From Microcoleus sp. CAWBG506 (GTDB taxonomy: Bacteria > Cyanobacteriota > Cyanobacteriia > Cyanobacteriales > Microcoleaceae): a DNA stretch of 64,000 nucleotides. Position numbers and translations under genes: made by a program. The stretch's first letter is position 1, and each line of letters starts with the position of its first letter. The stretch lies in NCBI GenBank assembly GCA_020883125.1, contig JAHREW010000004.1:136496-200495 (forward strand), in the 5' to 3' direction. The notes beneath the pieces were generated by a model that made no database searches, had not been told where the DNA came from, and was given only the letters and a program-made list of their open reading frames with translations. Of this stretch, positions 8,423 through 16,676 are shown in pieces.

Positions 8423-9706
8423 ATGAAACGTAAATCTTGGCGATTATTTACTATGTTTGGGCTAGTGGGGCTACTGTTGTCTGCCTTGGTCAGTTGTGGC
8501 AAGCCTGCTGTTAATTCTCCGACCAAGAATTCGGCGTCTCTTGAGTTCTGGACTATGCAACTGCAACCTCAGTTTACGGAATATTTCAATCAGACGATCG
8601 CCAATTTTGAAAAGGAAAATCCGACCGTGAAGGTGCGCTGGGTCGATGTCCCTTGGTCGGCGATGGAAAGTAAGATTTTGGGCGCTGTTTCGGCGAAAAC
8701 TGCCCCGGATGTGGTTAACCTTAATCCTGATTTTGCGTCGCTGTTGGCGGGGCGCAATGCTTGGCTGGATTTGGATGCTCGGATACCGGAGCAAGTGCGA
8801 TCGACCTATCTCCCAAATATCTGGAAATCTGGCGTTCTCGACGGCAAGAGTTTTGGTATTCCTTGGTATCTCACAACTGGGGTAACAATTTATAATACGG
8901 ACTTGTTGAAAAAAGCGGGAATTGCTAAGCCTCCTACTACTTATACTGAGTTGGCTCAAGTAGCAAAACAGGTGAAGCAGAAGACTGGTAAGTTTGCTTT
9001 TTTTGTGACTTTTGTACCGGAGGATTCGGCGGAGGTTTTGCAATCTTTGGTGCAGATGGGTGTCACTTTGGTTGATGCTCAAGGTAAGGCTGCTTTTAAT
9101 AACGATAAAGGTAAGGCTGCTTTTGAGTATTGGGTAGATTTGTACAAGGGCGGATTTTTGCCCCAGGATGTTTTGGTGCAGGGCCATCGTCGGGCGATCG
9201 AACTTTATCAATCTGGGGATACTGCTTTGTTGGCTTCTGGACCTCAATTTTTGAAGGCGATCGCCGAGAATGCTCCTAGTATAGGTGCTGTTTCGGCTGT
9301 GGCTCCTCAAATTACTGGTCCAAACGGCAAGAAGACTGTGGCGGTGATGAATTTGGTGGTGCCTCGTGACAGCAAGCGCCCTGATGATGCTGTCAAGTTT
9401 GCTTTGTTTGTGACTAATTCTCAGAATCAGTTGGCTTTTGCTAAGGCTGCTAATGTTTTGCCTTCTAATGTTGATGCTTTAAAGGACTCTTATTTTAAGA
9501 GTGTGCCGGCGGATGCTCCTACTGCCGATCGAGCTCGGATTGTCAGTGCTTCTGGGTTGGAAAAAGCTGAGTTGCTGATTCCGCCTCTCAAGGATGTTAA
9601 GAAGTTGCAAAAGGCGATTTATGACAATTTGCAAGCGGCTATGTTGGGGGAGAAGTCGGTAGAGCAGGCTGTGGCTGATGCGGCAACTGCTTGGGATCAA
9701 AGGTAG
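8423..9706 (+). CDS. ABC transporter sugar-type substrate-binding lipoprotein
   Basis: A 427-residue family 1 extracellular solute-binding protein. The signal peptide ends in a lipobox (ALVSC, Cys25), so it would be lipid-anchored at the outer face of the cytoplasmic membrane. Typical motifs are LEFWTMQLQPQ, NPTVKVRWVDVPW, APDVVNLNPDFA, PWYLTTGVTIYNTDLLKKAG and LLASGPQFL. The family binds sugars, oligosaccharides or glycerol phosphate; the ligand here is unknown. No permease or ATPase gene adjoins it, so its partners must lie elsewhere. Confidence 0.88.
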   Translation: MKRKSWRLFTMFGLVGLLLSALVSCGKPAVNSPTKNSASLEFWTMQLQPQFTEYFNQTIANFEKENPTVKVRWVDVPWSAMESKILGAVSAKTAPDVVNLNPDFASLLAGRNAWLDLDARIPEQVRSTYLPNIWKSGVLDGKSFGIPWYLTTGVTIYNTDLLKKAGIAKPPTTYTELAQVAKQVKQKTGKFAFFVTFVPEDSAEVLQSLVQMGVTLVDAQGKAAFNNDKGKAAFEYWVDLYKGGFLPQDVLVQGHRRAIELYQSGDTALLASGPQFLKAIAENAPSIGAVSAVAPQITGPNGKKTVAVMNLVVPRDSKRPDDAVKFALFVTNSQNQLAFAKAANVLPSNVDALKDSYFKSVPADAPTADRARIVSASGLEKAELLIPPLKDVKKLQKAIYDNLQAAMLGEKSVEQAVADAATAWDQR

Positions 9707-9715
9707 CAAATATAT

Positions 9716-9793
9716 CCGTAGGGGCGAAGCATTCCGGCAGTATGTCTCTGCTTCTGACTAATAAATTATCTGCCGGAATGCTTCGCCCCTACA
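9716..9793. repeat. Large inverted repeat (GTAGGGGCGAAGCATTCCGG)
   Basis: About 23 bases at 9718-9740 (GTAGGGGCGAAGCATTCCGG...) are repeated inverted at 9770-9792, with a 29-base loop. It lies 10 bases after the stop of the binding-protein gene and could act as a terminator, but similar TGTAGGGGC-ended palindromes elsewhere suggest a MITE-like dispersed element. Confidence 0.8.
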
Positions 9794-10273
9794 AAATTGG
9801 GATGCACGCGGGTTTTTTTGGCGATCGCCCCTTGCTTTTTTTTGTAGCTTGACGTATTATCTAATAATCGAAATCTGTGCGCGCATATATACAGCTTAAA
9901 GTTAATATCATACACTTCAGTATAGGACAAAAAATATCAACTATCAAGAACTTGGAGGAAGATAGGGGAATTTAAGAGTTTTTTACCGCAGAGGGCGCAG
10001 AGGACACAGAGGAGGAGAAGAGATACATTAATCTTTTTGTCCGCCACAGATGATGGTAATGGAACACTAATGAATTTAGGATGTTTTAGGCTGGGATGTG
10101 CGATCGCCAATCGCCTAATTTATTTTGGTTTTTCCTATTGCAATTTAGCGGGATGTGACATATCATATCATCATGGGAATCTGTGCCTGCATATAAGCTA
10201 GCTGTGCCTTAAGTTTGAAGATAATTTAGACCGCAGATGATGGCAGATGGAAGCAGATAGAAAAGAGATATTT
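9794..10273. other. Non-coding gap with ACCGCAGAG repeats
   Basis: Contains a HIP1-like site, one ACCGCAGAGGGCGCAGAGGA repeat (about 9986-10020) and a related GACCGCAGATGATGGCAGAT unit (about 10230-10257). No gene seen. Confidence 0.5.
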
Positions 10274-11536
10274 TTAGAGTTGGGTTTTTTGTAGTTGCAG
10301 AAAGTGACCTACTAGGTAAAGGGAACCACAAAGGACTGTAAAATTGTGTTCTGTTACAGCCGTGTCTAAGGCTGTTGTTAAGTCGGGGAAGGTTTGGCAG
10401 AGTGTTAACTGCGGACAGATGTTTTGGGCGAGGGCTGCTAATTCTGTTGGTGGTGTGGAATTTTGGTCGGGTACGGGTACTAGGTAAAGTCGATCGCCCT
10501 TTTTGAGTAATGCTTTGAATATATCATCGCTGTCTTTAGTAGCCAGAATGCCGATTACCCAGTTAATCGGTTGCTGATTATTAAATTTATCGACATATTC
10601 GCGCAACGCAATCGCGGCGGCTGGGTTGTGGGCTCCATCTATTAATATTGTCTGGTTTTTCCAGGTTGTTTGTTGGAGTCTTCCTCGCCATTGAGTTTTG
10701 GTGATACCGTTTTCAATCGCAGTTTGGGATATTTGCCATCCTCTGTGTTGCAGAATTTCGATAGTTGCGATCGCCATTGCTGAATTCATCAGTTGAATGT
10801 TTCCTAGCAATGGCAATTGATATCTTATTTTAACCCCATTTTGAGGTAACTGATACAGCGCTAATCCTTGTCCTAAATCTAGGGCTGGTTTTACCCAAGT
10901 TGCGGGACAGTCTAATTGTTGAATGCGTTTTTCTATGACTATTCTAGCCTCTTCTGGCAATTCTCCGATAATAGCCGGACAATTTGCTTTGAGAATTCCC
11001 GCTTTTTCCCCAGCAATGTCGGCGACAGTAGGGCCAAGTATTTGCCAATGTTCGAGGCTAATGGATGTGATGATGCAGGCTAGGGGATTTTCGCAAACAT
11101 TAGTCGCGTCTAGTCTTCCTCCCAATCCAGTTTCGATGATGGCGATGTCTGTTTTTTGTTCGGCGAAGTACAACCAAGCTGCTGCGGTGATGATTTCAAA
11201 TTGGGTGGGGGTTTCGGTGTTGTTTTGGGTGGTGGCGATTACTCGTTTGAGGTATGCTTGTAGTTCGATCGAGGAAATTGGTTTTTGGTTGATGCAAATT
11301 CTTTCTGTCCAATCAATTAAGTGCGGGGATGTGTAGCGCCCGACTCGATATCCTGCTGCGGTTAATATTGAGGATAGGTAAGCGCAAACGGAACCTTTCC
11401 CATTTGTGCCGGCGACGTGGATGATGGGGAATTTTTTCTGGGGGTTGTCTAGTTTTTCGAGAAGGTGTTTGATTCTTTCGAGACCGAGGTGGATGCCGAA
11501 GTGTTGGTATGATTGAAGGATGGATTCTGCATTCAT
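10274..11536 (-). CDS. folC: Bifunctional folylpolyglutamate / dihydrofolate synthase
   Basis: A 420-residue Mur-ligase-type enzyme that joins glutamate to dihydropteroate and adds polyglutamate tails to folates using ATP. It shows the P-loop GTNGKGS (43-49), the TSPHL motif, IIETGLGGRLDATN, EKAGI and the C-terminal ILIDGAHNPAAA. The length matches the family. Its start is close to the divergently oriented methyltransferase gene. Confidence 0.93.
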   Translation of the reverse strand: MNAESILQSYQHFGIHLGLERIKHLLEKLDNPQKKFPIIHVAGTNGKGSVCAYLSSILTAAGYRVGRYTSPHLIDWTERICINQKPISSIELQAYLKRVIATTQNNTETPTQFEIITAAAWLYFAEQKTDIAIIETGLGGRLDATNVCENPLACIITSISLEHWQILGPTVADIAGEKAGILKANCPAIIGELPEEARIVIEKRIQQLDCPATWVKPALDLGQGLALYQLPQNGVKIRYQLPLLGNIQLMNSAMAIATIEILQHRGWQISQTAIENGITKTQWRGRLQQTTWKNQTILIDGAHNPAAAIALREYVDKFNNQQPINWVIGILATKDSDDIFKALLKKGDRLYLVPVPDQNSTPPTELAALAQNICPQLTLCQTFPDLTTALDTAVTEHNFTVLCGSLYLVGHFLQLQKTQL

Positions 11537-11549
11537 TGAGGTGGGAGTT

Positions 11550-11592
11550 TTTTACGAACCGCGAAGGCGCGAAGGGCGCGAAGGAAGAAAGA
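11550..11592. repeat. ACCGCGAAGGCGCGAAGG dispersed repeat
   Basis: One copy of the GAACCGCGAAGGCGCGAAGG element, also seen at 22927-22965 and inverted at 29238-29275 and 29375-29402. It fills the space between folC and the methyltransferase and encodes the spurious N-terminal extension of the latter's reading frame. Confidence 0.8.
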
Positions 11593-11616
11593 AGAAAGAA
11601 GATAGATGTTAATTAT

Positions 11617-12630
11617 ATGAATATTATTTCTCTGTTTGCGGGTTGTGGTGGGTTGGATTTGGGTTTTCGTTTGGCTGGGTTTAATCCGGTTTGGGCTAAT
11701 GAGTACGATAAGTCTATTTGGGATACCTATCAATTTAACCATACTGACACTCTGTTAGATCGCAGGGATATCCGCCAAATCAATTCGGAGGAAGTTCCCG
11801 ACTGTGTTGGGATTATCGGTGGGCCTCCTTGTCAAAGTTGGAGTGCGGCTGGTGCTAAACGGGGGATTGATGACAGTCGCGGTCAGCTTTTTTGGGATTA
11901 TATCAGAATTGTGCGCGACAAGCAGCCTTTGTTTTTCTTGGCGGAGAATGTCAGTGGCCTTTTGGCTGCTAGAAACAGAGATGCTTTTACTTATATATTA
12001 TCGCAGTTTGAGGAAATTGGCTATCGGGTTTCGTACAAGTTGTTGAATGCTAGAAGTTTTGGGGTTCCCCAGGATAGGAAAAGGGTGATTGTGGTTGGTT
12101 ATCGGGAAGATTTGGGTTTTGGTTTTGAGTTTCCCGCACCTGGAAATGAGGTTTTGACTTTGCGAGATGCGATTGGTGATTTGGAGTCGATCGCACCTAT
12201 TGCTGTTCAAGGTAAGTTAGATAAGTATCACTCGCTAATTGCCAATCATGAATGTGCTGATTTGGGATTTTCGAGTATTTATATGTCGCGAAATCGAGTT
12301 AGAGGTTGGTCGGAATCTTCTTTTACAATTCAGGCGAGTGGGCGACACGCGCCTATCCATCCTCAAGCTAATAAAATGATTTTGATTGCGAAGGATAAAC
12401 GCATTTTTGACCCAAATTCGCCTCAGCCTTACCGCCGACTTTCGGTGAGGGAATGTGCGAGACTTCAGACTTTTCCCGATGAGTTTATTTTTAAGTATCA
12501 GCAGATTTCTGATGGTTACAAAATGGTAGGGAATGCTGTTCCGGTAAATTTTGCTAGAGTTTTGGCTAGTAAGATTTTTGAAGATATTGTCATTGGGAAT
12601 CGGGCATTATCTTTGTTATCTGTCATCTGA
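11617..12630 (+). CDS. DNA (cytosine-5-) methyltransferase, HaeIII/NgoPII-like
   Basis: A 337-residue C5-cytosine methyltransferase with motif I FAGCGGLDLGF, motif IV GGPPCQSW (catalytic Cys72), motif VI ENV (110-112), motif VIII QDRKRVIVVG and motif X VGNAVPVNFA. The target-recognition segment (MSRNRVRGWSESSFTIQASGR...HPQANKM) closely resembles the GGCC enzymes M.HaeIII and M.NgoPII from memory. A GGCC or related target is therefore likely, though HAPI replaces CQL in this stretch. I start at the ATG at 11617; the frame continues upstream through repeat sequence. No restriction endonuclease adjoins it, so it may be an orphan. Confidence 0.92.
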   Translation: MNIISLFAGCGGLDLGFRLAGFNPVWANEYDKSIWDTYQFNHTDTLLDRRDIRQINSEEVPDCVGIIGGPPCQSWSAAGAKRGIDDSRGQLFWDYIRIVRDKQPLFFLAENVSGLLAARNRDAFTYILSQFEEIGYRVSYKLLNARSFGVPQDRKRVIVVGYREDLGFGFEFPAPGNEVLTLRDAIGDLESIAPIAVQGKLDKYHSLIANHECADLGFSSIYMSRNRVRGWSESSFTIQASGRHAPIHPQANKMILIAKDKRIFDPNSPQPYRRLSVRECARLQTFPDEFIFKYQQISDGYKMVGNAVPVNFARVLASKIFEDIVIGNRALSLLSVI

Positions 12631-12702
12631 TTTTTCTCAACTCACCTAGGTTTTTAGGGGGTTGGGAATTCCTAAAACCATCGGTTTTGTCGTCGCTTCG
12701 TC

Positions 12703-13941
12703 CTAGCTGTAAAGTCGATCGAGTTTTAAGAAGGTTTGCAGCAGCGCATTTGCTCCCTGAGTACACTGTTCTGGGGATGTATATTCATCTTCTGCGTGGC
12801 TGATGCCGCCACGAGAAGTCACGAAAATCATCCCCATATCAGTAAACCTCCCGATTTCTTGAGCATCGTGTCCAGCCCTGCTGATTAAATATGTTGAACT
12901 CAATCCTAGTTCTTGGCAAACTTCGGCGATCGCATTTTGAATCTTTGGTGCTGCTAATGTCGGCAATACGTGCAGCATTTCGGTCATTTCAACTTCGGTT
13001 TTGGTGGCTAGTGCGATCGCCCTAAACTCTTCTTTCATTTTAACTAATAATTCCTCCAAATTAGTTTGAGATATATCCCGCAAGTCGATTTTAAAATCAA
13101 CTTTTCCTGGTACAATGTTTGTAGCATTCGGCGACAGGTTTAAGTAGCCTACTGTTGCTACTTGTTCCCCCGCTGCTTCTACTCCCAGTTTGTTGACTGC
13201 CAGTACCATTTGTGCAGCCGCCACCAGTGCATCTTTTCTGGCGTGCATCGGTGTTGAACCTGCATGATTGGGGCGCCCCGTTACCGTTACTGCGTAGCGG
13301 TATTGTCCGACAATGCCTTGAACAATGCCGATTTCATCCCCCGTACTTTCTAAAACACCCCCTTGTTCGACATGGAGTTCTACAAAAGCTGCTATTTCTT
13401 GGGGATGGCGTTTTGCCTGGGCAATTTTTGACCAATCTCCGCCAATTTGTGCTAAACAAGTTTCAATGGAAGTACCGTCGCTGCGCCGATAATATTCGGC
13501 ATCGCTGACTGTATTCCCGGCCATCGCTTTGCACCCAATGACGCTGTTTTCTTCGTCGGTAAATACGATGATCTCGATGGGGTGTTCCAAGCGCACGTTG
13601 TTTTCATACAGTAACCGCACGACTTCAATCCCTGCTAAAACTCCCAAAACTCCGTCGTAATGACCGCCAACGGGAACTGTGTCAATGTGAGAACCCGTGG
13701 CTAGAGCTCCACCCTCGCCCTTTCCCGGATATCGACCGATCATGTTCCCCGCGGCGTCAATCCGAACTGTCATCCCTGCTTCTACCATCCAAGATTCCAC
13801 CAGTAGGCGGGCGAGTAAATCTTCTTTGGTAAAAGCTACCCGACAGACTCCGCCTCCCGGCAATTTGCCGATTTGGGCGAGTTGAGTAATGCTGCTGTTG
13901 AGGCGAGCTCCGTTGACTCCAAGTGTTAATATAAGTGTCAT
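12703..13941 (-). CDS. allC: Allantoate amidohydrolase-type Zn hydrolase (M20 family)
   Basis: A 412-residue member of the M20 hydantoinase/carbamoylase group. The group includes allantoate amidohydrolases and N-carbamoyl amino acid hydrolases, which sequence alone hardly separates. Metal-site motifs are visible: GSHIDTVP (His85, Asp87), GGHYDG (Asp96), FTDEEN (Glu130/131), ELHVEQG and SRAGHDAQE. Location in a ureide cluster favours allantoate as substrate (allantoate to ureidoglycine, NH3 and CO2). The gene starts 36 bases from a TGTATAC operator-like site and is divergent from the next gene. Confidence 0.85.
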   Translation of the reverse strand: MTLILTLGVNGARLNSSITQLAQIGKLPGGGVCRVAFTKEDLLARLLVESWMVEAGMTVRIDAAGNMIGRYPGKGEGGALATGSHIDTVPVGGHYDGVLGVLAGIEVVRLLYENNVRLEHPIEIIVFTDEENSVIGCKAMAGNTVSDAEYYRRSDGTSIETCLAQIGGDWSKIAQAKRHPQEIAAFVELHVEQGGVLESTGDEIGIVQGIVGQYRYAVTVTGRPNHAGSTPMHARKDALVAAAQMVLAVNKLGVEAAGEQVATVGYLNLSPNATNIVPGKVDFKIDLRDISQTNLEELLVKMKEEFRAIALATKTEVEMTEMLHVLPTLAAPKIQNAIAEVCQELGLSSTYLISRAGHDAQEIGRFTDMGMIFVTSRGGISHAEDEYTSPEQCTQGANALLQTFLKLDRLYS

Positions 13942-13976
13942 TTAAAGTTTTCCTATTGATTGATTTAACTAATTGC

Positions 13977-13988
13977 TGTATACTGTAT
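13977..13988. promoter_or_regulatory. Candidate GntR operator, copy 1
   Basis: TGTATACTGTAT lies between the divergent allC and 14147 genes. The same core occurs three times in the ABC-transporter intergenic region. TGTATAC-type palindromes fit FCD-class GntR proteins, one of which is encoded at 15575-16276. Confidence 0.55.
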
Positions 13989-14146
13989 TTAATAACATTT
14001 AAATGGGCGACATAATGTAGCCTTGTTTACCAAAAACGATAGCTTTGGCAATTTAACTGATGTCGCTAAAATACAGCAGGGAAAATCAAGGCGATCGCGA
14101 CGATTTAACTGTACAAAAAAAAGCACAATTTTTAGATCGGGTGTAT

Positions 14147-14554
14147 ATGAGTCAAACAGCAATTGCAACTAAACGAGTGTTCATTTGCGGTTCGGCCCTT
14201 CGGGGTCAGCCGGACAACAGCAACCTCGGAGATGCTAAGTTTATTAGAGAAGCAAAAACTCGTCCGATTTACCGCCTGCATTCAGCAGAAAATGGCTGGC
14301 ATCCTGCAATTTATGAAGTGGCTACCTCCGGTGTATCGATTCCGGGCGAAGTTTACGAATTATCGTCAGAACAATTTGAACAGCTTGCAGCGGGGGAACC
14401 GCCACATATGTATCCATCCGATGTGGTTTTGGAGGACGGGGAAGTGCTGACGGCTTTCTTGTACCCCCAGGAGTTGATTGAAAAGTACCAGTGGGAAGAT
14501 ATTTCCGATCGCGGTGGGTGGGCCGCTTATAAAGCAAGTAAAGGGCCAAATTAG
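14147..14554 (+). CDS. Stand-alone allophanate-hydrolase C-terminal-like domain protein
   Basis: A 135-residue protein resembling the C-terminal domain of allophanate hydrolase (AtzF), which has a gamma-glutamylcyclotransferase-like fold. An N-terminal FICGSALRGQPDN loop corresponds to the GxxxxGxPLN region, and GGWAAY near the C terminus matches GGWRAY of AtzF. The N-terminal amidase domain is absent. The ATG at 14147 (MSQTAIAT) is preferred over an in-frame one at 14060. Its place between allC and puuE argues for a role in ureide nitrogen release. The actual reaction is unknown. Confidence 0.65.
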   Translation: MSQTAIATKRVFICGSALRGQPDNSNLGDAKFIREAKTRPIYRLHSAENGWHPAIYEVATSGVSIPGEVYELSSEQFEQLAAGEPPHMYPSDVVLEDGEVLTAFLYPQELIEKYQWEDISDRGGWAAYKASKGPN

Positions 14555-14578
14555 ACCGCAGTTGCGCCATGGAACTAA

Positions 14579-14645
14579 AGAAACCGGGTTTTTTTGCTGA
14601 TGTTATTGGTTTGAAGCAAATATGAGGGTTAAAAACCCGGTTTCT
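14579..14645. repeat. AGAAACCGGGTTTTT inverted repeat, copy 1
   Basis: AAGAAACCGGGTTTTT (14579-14594) is inverted at 14631-14645. The right arm encodes the last residues (EKPGF) and the TAA stop of puuE. Related copies lie at 22300-22363, 35332-35359 and, more degenerate, 39040-39115. Confidence 0.85.
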
Positions 14646-15555
14646 CGCCACTCAACCTGTGATCTTGATGCCAGTGTCGGGCGATATCGATGCGGCGGCA
14701 TACCCACACCTTTTCGTGCTGCTGCACGTAATCCAAAAAACGCCCTAGGGCCGCCGCCCGCCCCGGCCTCCCCGCCAAACGGCAGTGCAGCCCCACACTC
14801 ATCATTTTGGGGGCTGTCTCGCCCTCGGCGTAAAGTAGGTCGAAAGCATCCCGCAGATAAGCAAAAAATTGGTCGCCGGAATTAAACCCCTGACTCGTCG
14901 CAAACCTCATGTCGTTGTTGTCGAGGGTGTAGGGAATGACTAAGTGGGGTTTGTCGCCCTCGTGTACCCAGTAAGGCAAGTCATCGGCGTAGCTGTCGGA
15001 ATCGTAGAGAAAACCGCCTTCCTCGACTACTAGCTTGCGAGTATGGGGGCTTGTGCGCCCGGTATACCAGCCGAGGGGACGGCTACCGGTCACTTGGGTA
15101 TGAATGTCGATCGCCTTTTGCAAGTGCTCCCGTTCCGCCTCTTCCCCAAAATACTTATAATCTATCCAGCGCCACCCGTGGCTGGCAATTTCCCAATCGG
15201 CTTCTAGCATTGCTGCTACTGCTTCGGGATGCCTTTCTAAGGCCATTGCTACCCCATAAACTGTGAGTGGCATTCCCCTGGAAGTAAACATCCGGTGCAG
15301 TCGCCAAAAACCCGCCCTACTGCCGTATTCGTAACAGGATTCCATGTTCATGTGGCGCATCCCGGATAAGGGAACTGCCCCGACAATCTCTGACAAAAAT
15401 GTTTCGGAAGAGGAATCTCCGTGGAGGATGCAGGTTTCGCCGCCTTCTTCGTAGTTAATCACAAATTGTAGGGCTAAGCGCGCTCCTTGGGGCCATTTAG
15501 GGTCTGGGGGATTTTGGCCGTAACCGATTAAGTCTCTTGGATAATTTTGTGGCAT
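14629..15555 (-). CDS. puuE: Allantoinase PuuE (polysaccharide deacetylase-like)
   Basis: A 308-residue NodB-fold enzyme of the metal-independent allantoinase group, opening allantoin to allantoate. Family hallmarks are YPRDLIGYGQNPPDPKWP, FVINYEEGGE, SFLSEI-type and ESCYEYGSRAGFWRL segments, WEIASHGWRWIDY and TSPHTRKLVVEEGGFLYDSDSYADDLPYW. Residues at the extreme C terminus come from a dispersed palindrome, so the natural end may have been replaced. The gene follows gntR on the same strand (20-base gap). Confidence 0.93.
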   Translation of the reverse strand: MPQNYPRDLIGYGQNPPDPKWPQGARLALQFVINYEEGGETCILHGDSSSETFLSEIVGAVPLSGMRHMNMESCYEYGSRAGFWRLHRMFTSRGMPLTVYGVAMALERHPEAVAAMLEADWEIASHGWRWIDYKYFGEEAEREHLQKAIDIHTQVTGSRPLGWYTGRTSPHTRKLVVEEGGFLYDSDSYADDLPYWVHEGDKPHLVIPYTLDNNDMRFATSQGFNSGDQFFAYLRDAFDLLYAEGETAPKMMSVGLHCRLAGRPGRAAALGRFLDYVQQHEKVWVCRRIDIARHWHQDHRLSGEKPGF

Positions 15556-15557
15556 AT

Positions 15558-15594
15558 AAGTTATTTGTTATTTGTTATTTGTTATTTGTTGTTT
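15558..15594. repeat. TTATTTG heptamer array at the gntR-puuE junction
   Basis: About five TTATTTG/TTGTTTG units join gntR to puuE and supply the last codons of gntR (TTNNK). No separate function is evident. Confidence 0.75.
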
Positions 15595-16276
15595 GTTCTA
15601 TCTCTTGAATTTCTTTGATTACCCGCGCTTTGCTGGCAATTAAATGTTCTTTAATTGCTTGGGCTGCTGCGACGGGATTTTGTTCGATGACAGCTTGAAA
15701 AATGTGGCGGTGTTCGGTGCGGATTTCCAATACTCCGGGATTGTATTGCATTGTACGGAGTCGCACTAAGATCATTTTGTCAAATACCTGATCTAACAGA
15801 GTTACCAACCAAGAATTGCCGGAACATTGGGCTAGCAATCGGTGAAATTGATAGTCTGCGTACAGCAATTGGTAGTTTGTCAGTTCGCCCGATCGCGCTT
15901 GTGTGTTATTTTCTGCTTGAGAGACGATGGATTCGAGTTGTTTCAATTGAGCCTCTGTCGCATTTTGACTGGCCCCGGCGGCTGATAATTGTTCCAAAGC
16001 GATGCGACAATCGTAAAGATCCGCAGCATCGGCGATCGACAAGCTAGCAACTCGCAATCCATGATGGGGATCTGCGGTGACTAAATTCTCTCGTTGCAGT
16101 TGGCACAAAGCTTCTCTCACCGGAGTTCTGCTGACGTTTAACATTTCGGCCAGTTGTGTTTCGATCAATCGTTCTCCACCTGCTAATTCTCCTGACAGGA
16201 TAGCAGTTCGGAGAGCTTGGTATGTTTGCTCGTGGAGGGATTGAGTGCGGCGAATCGCGCGAAATGACAGGCCCAA
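15575..16276 (-). CDS. GntR family (FCD) transcriptional regulator
   Basis: A 233-residue protein with an N-terminal winged HTH (about 12-75: LAEMLNVSRTPVREALCQLQRENLV) and a C-terminal FCD ligand domain containing RIALEQLSAAGA, DYQFHRLL and HRHIFQAV. Such proteins usually bind a small acid or ureide and release a palindromic operator. It resembles the role of HpxS/PuuR-type regulators in purine catabolic clusters. The gene is directly upstream of puuE and probably controls the TGTATAC sites of this region (inference). Strand and spacing suggest co-transcription with puuE. Confidence 0.9.
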   Translation of the reverse strand: MGLSFRAIRRTQSLHEQTYQALRTAILSGELAGGERLIETQLAEMLNVSRTPVREALCQLQRENLVTADPHHGLRVASLSIADAADLYDCRIALEQLSAAGASQNATEAQLKQLESIVSQAENNTQARSGELTNYQLLYADYQFHRLLAQCSGNSWLVTLLDQVFDKMILVRLRTMQYNPGVLEIRTEHRHIFQAVIEQNPVAAAQAIKEHLIASKARVIKEIQEIEQTTNNK

Positions 16277-16514
16277 AATTACTTATCCTTAAGTTCAAAC
16301 TACAGTAAATTCTCTATTGTTAAAAATTGTTAATTCAGCATCAAAACTTATGTTTTTATGTTATGTAACAGGAGGTTTCGGCTGACTCATTATCAATGAT
16401 ACAGCACATTGAAGCTTCTGTAGCAGGTAGGTATAGATTGCCGGTGACTGGTCTGTAGGGACTTGAGCTCGGCGCCGAGGTGTCAACAACCACGCGCTTG
16501 GACGAAGTACGGCA

Positions 16515-16658
16515 GCATTCCGGCAGGGGTTTAAACCCCTGCCTCAAAGCGAAAGTCGGTTGAAACCGACTAAAGAGGTTGATGGAAACTGCGATTCATT
16601 TTAGTCCTCTTTGAGAGGACTTTCGCTATGAGACAGGGGTTTTTAACCCCTGGCGGAC
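16515..16658. repeat. Composite palindromic element (CAGGGGTTTAAACCCCTG)
   Basis: Outer arms CCGGCAGGGGTTTAAACCCC (from 16520) and CAGGGGTTTTTAACCCCTGG (near 16634) are themselves palindromes. Inside them GCGAAAGTC pairs with GACTTTCGC, and GTCGGTTGAAACCGAC forms a further stem. The nested design, without an ORF, is typical of a small non-autonomous mobile repeat. It separates the gntR promoter from the porin gene. Confidence 0.75.
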
Positions 16659-16676
16659 TATGGGAATAGCACTCCC

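Noticed and set aside
8471-9310. A 279-codon ORF antisense to the ABC binding-protein gene
   Set aside because: Rich in Arg, Ser and Leu with no domain, wholly opposite a clear lipoprotein gene; a frame shadow.
11509-11616. N-terminal extension of the methyltransferase
   Set aside because: It is encoded by an ACCGCGAAGG dispersed repeat, and motif I starts right after the ATG at 11617.
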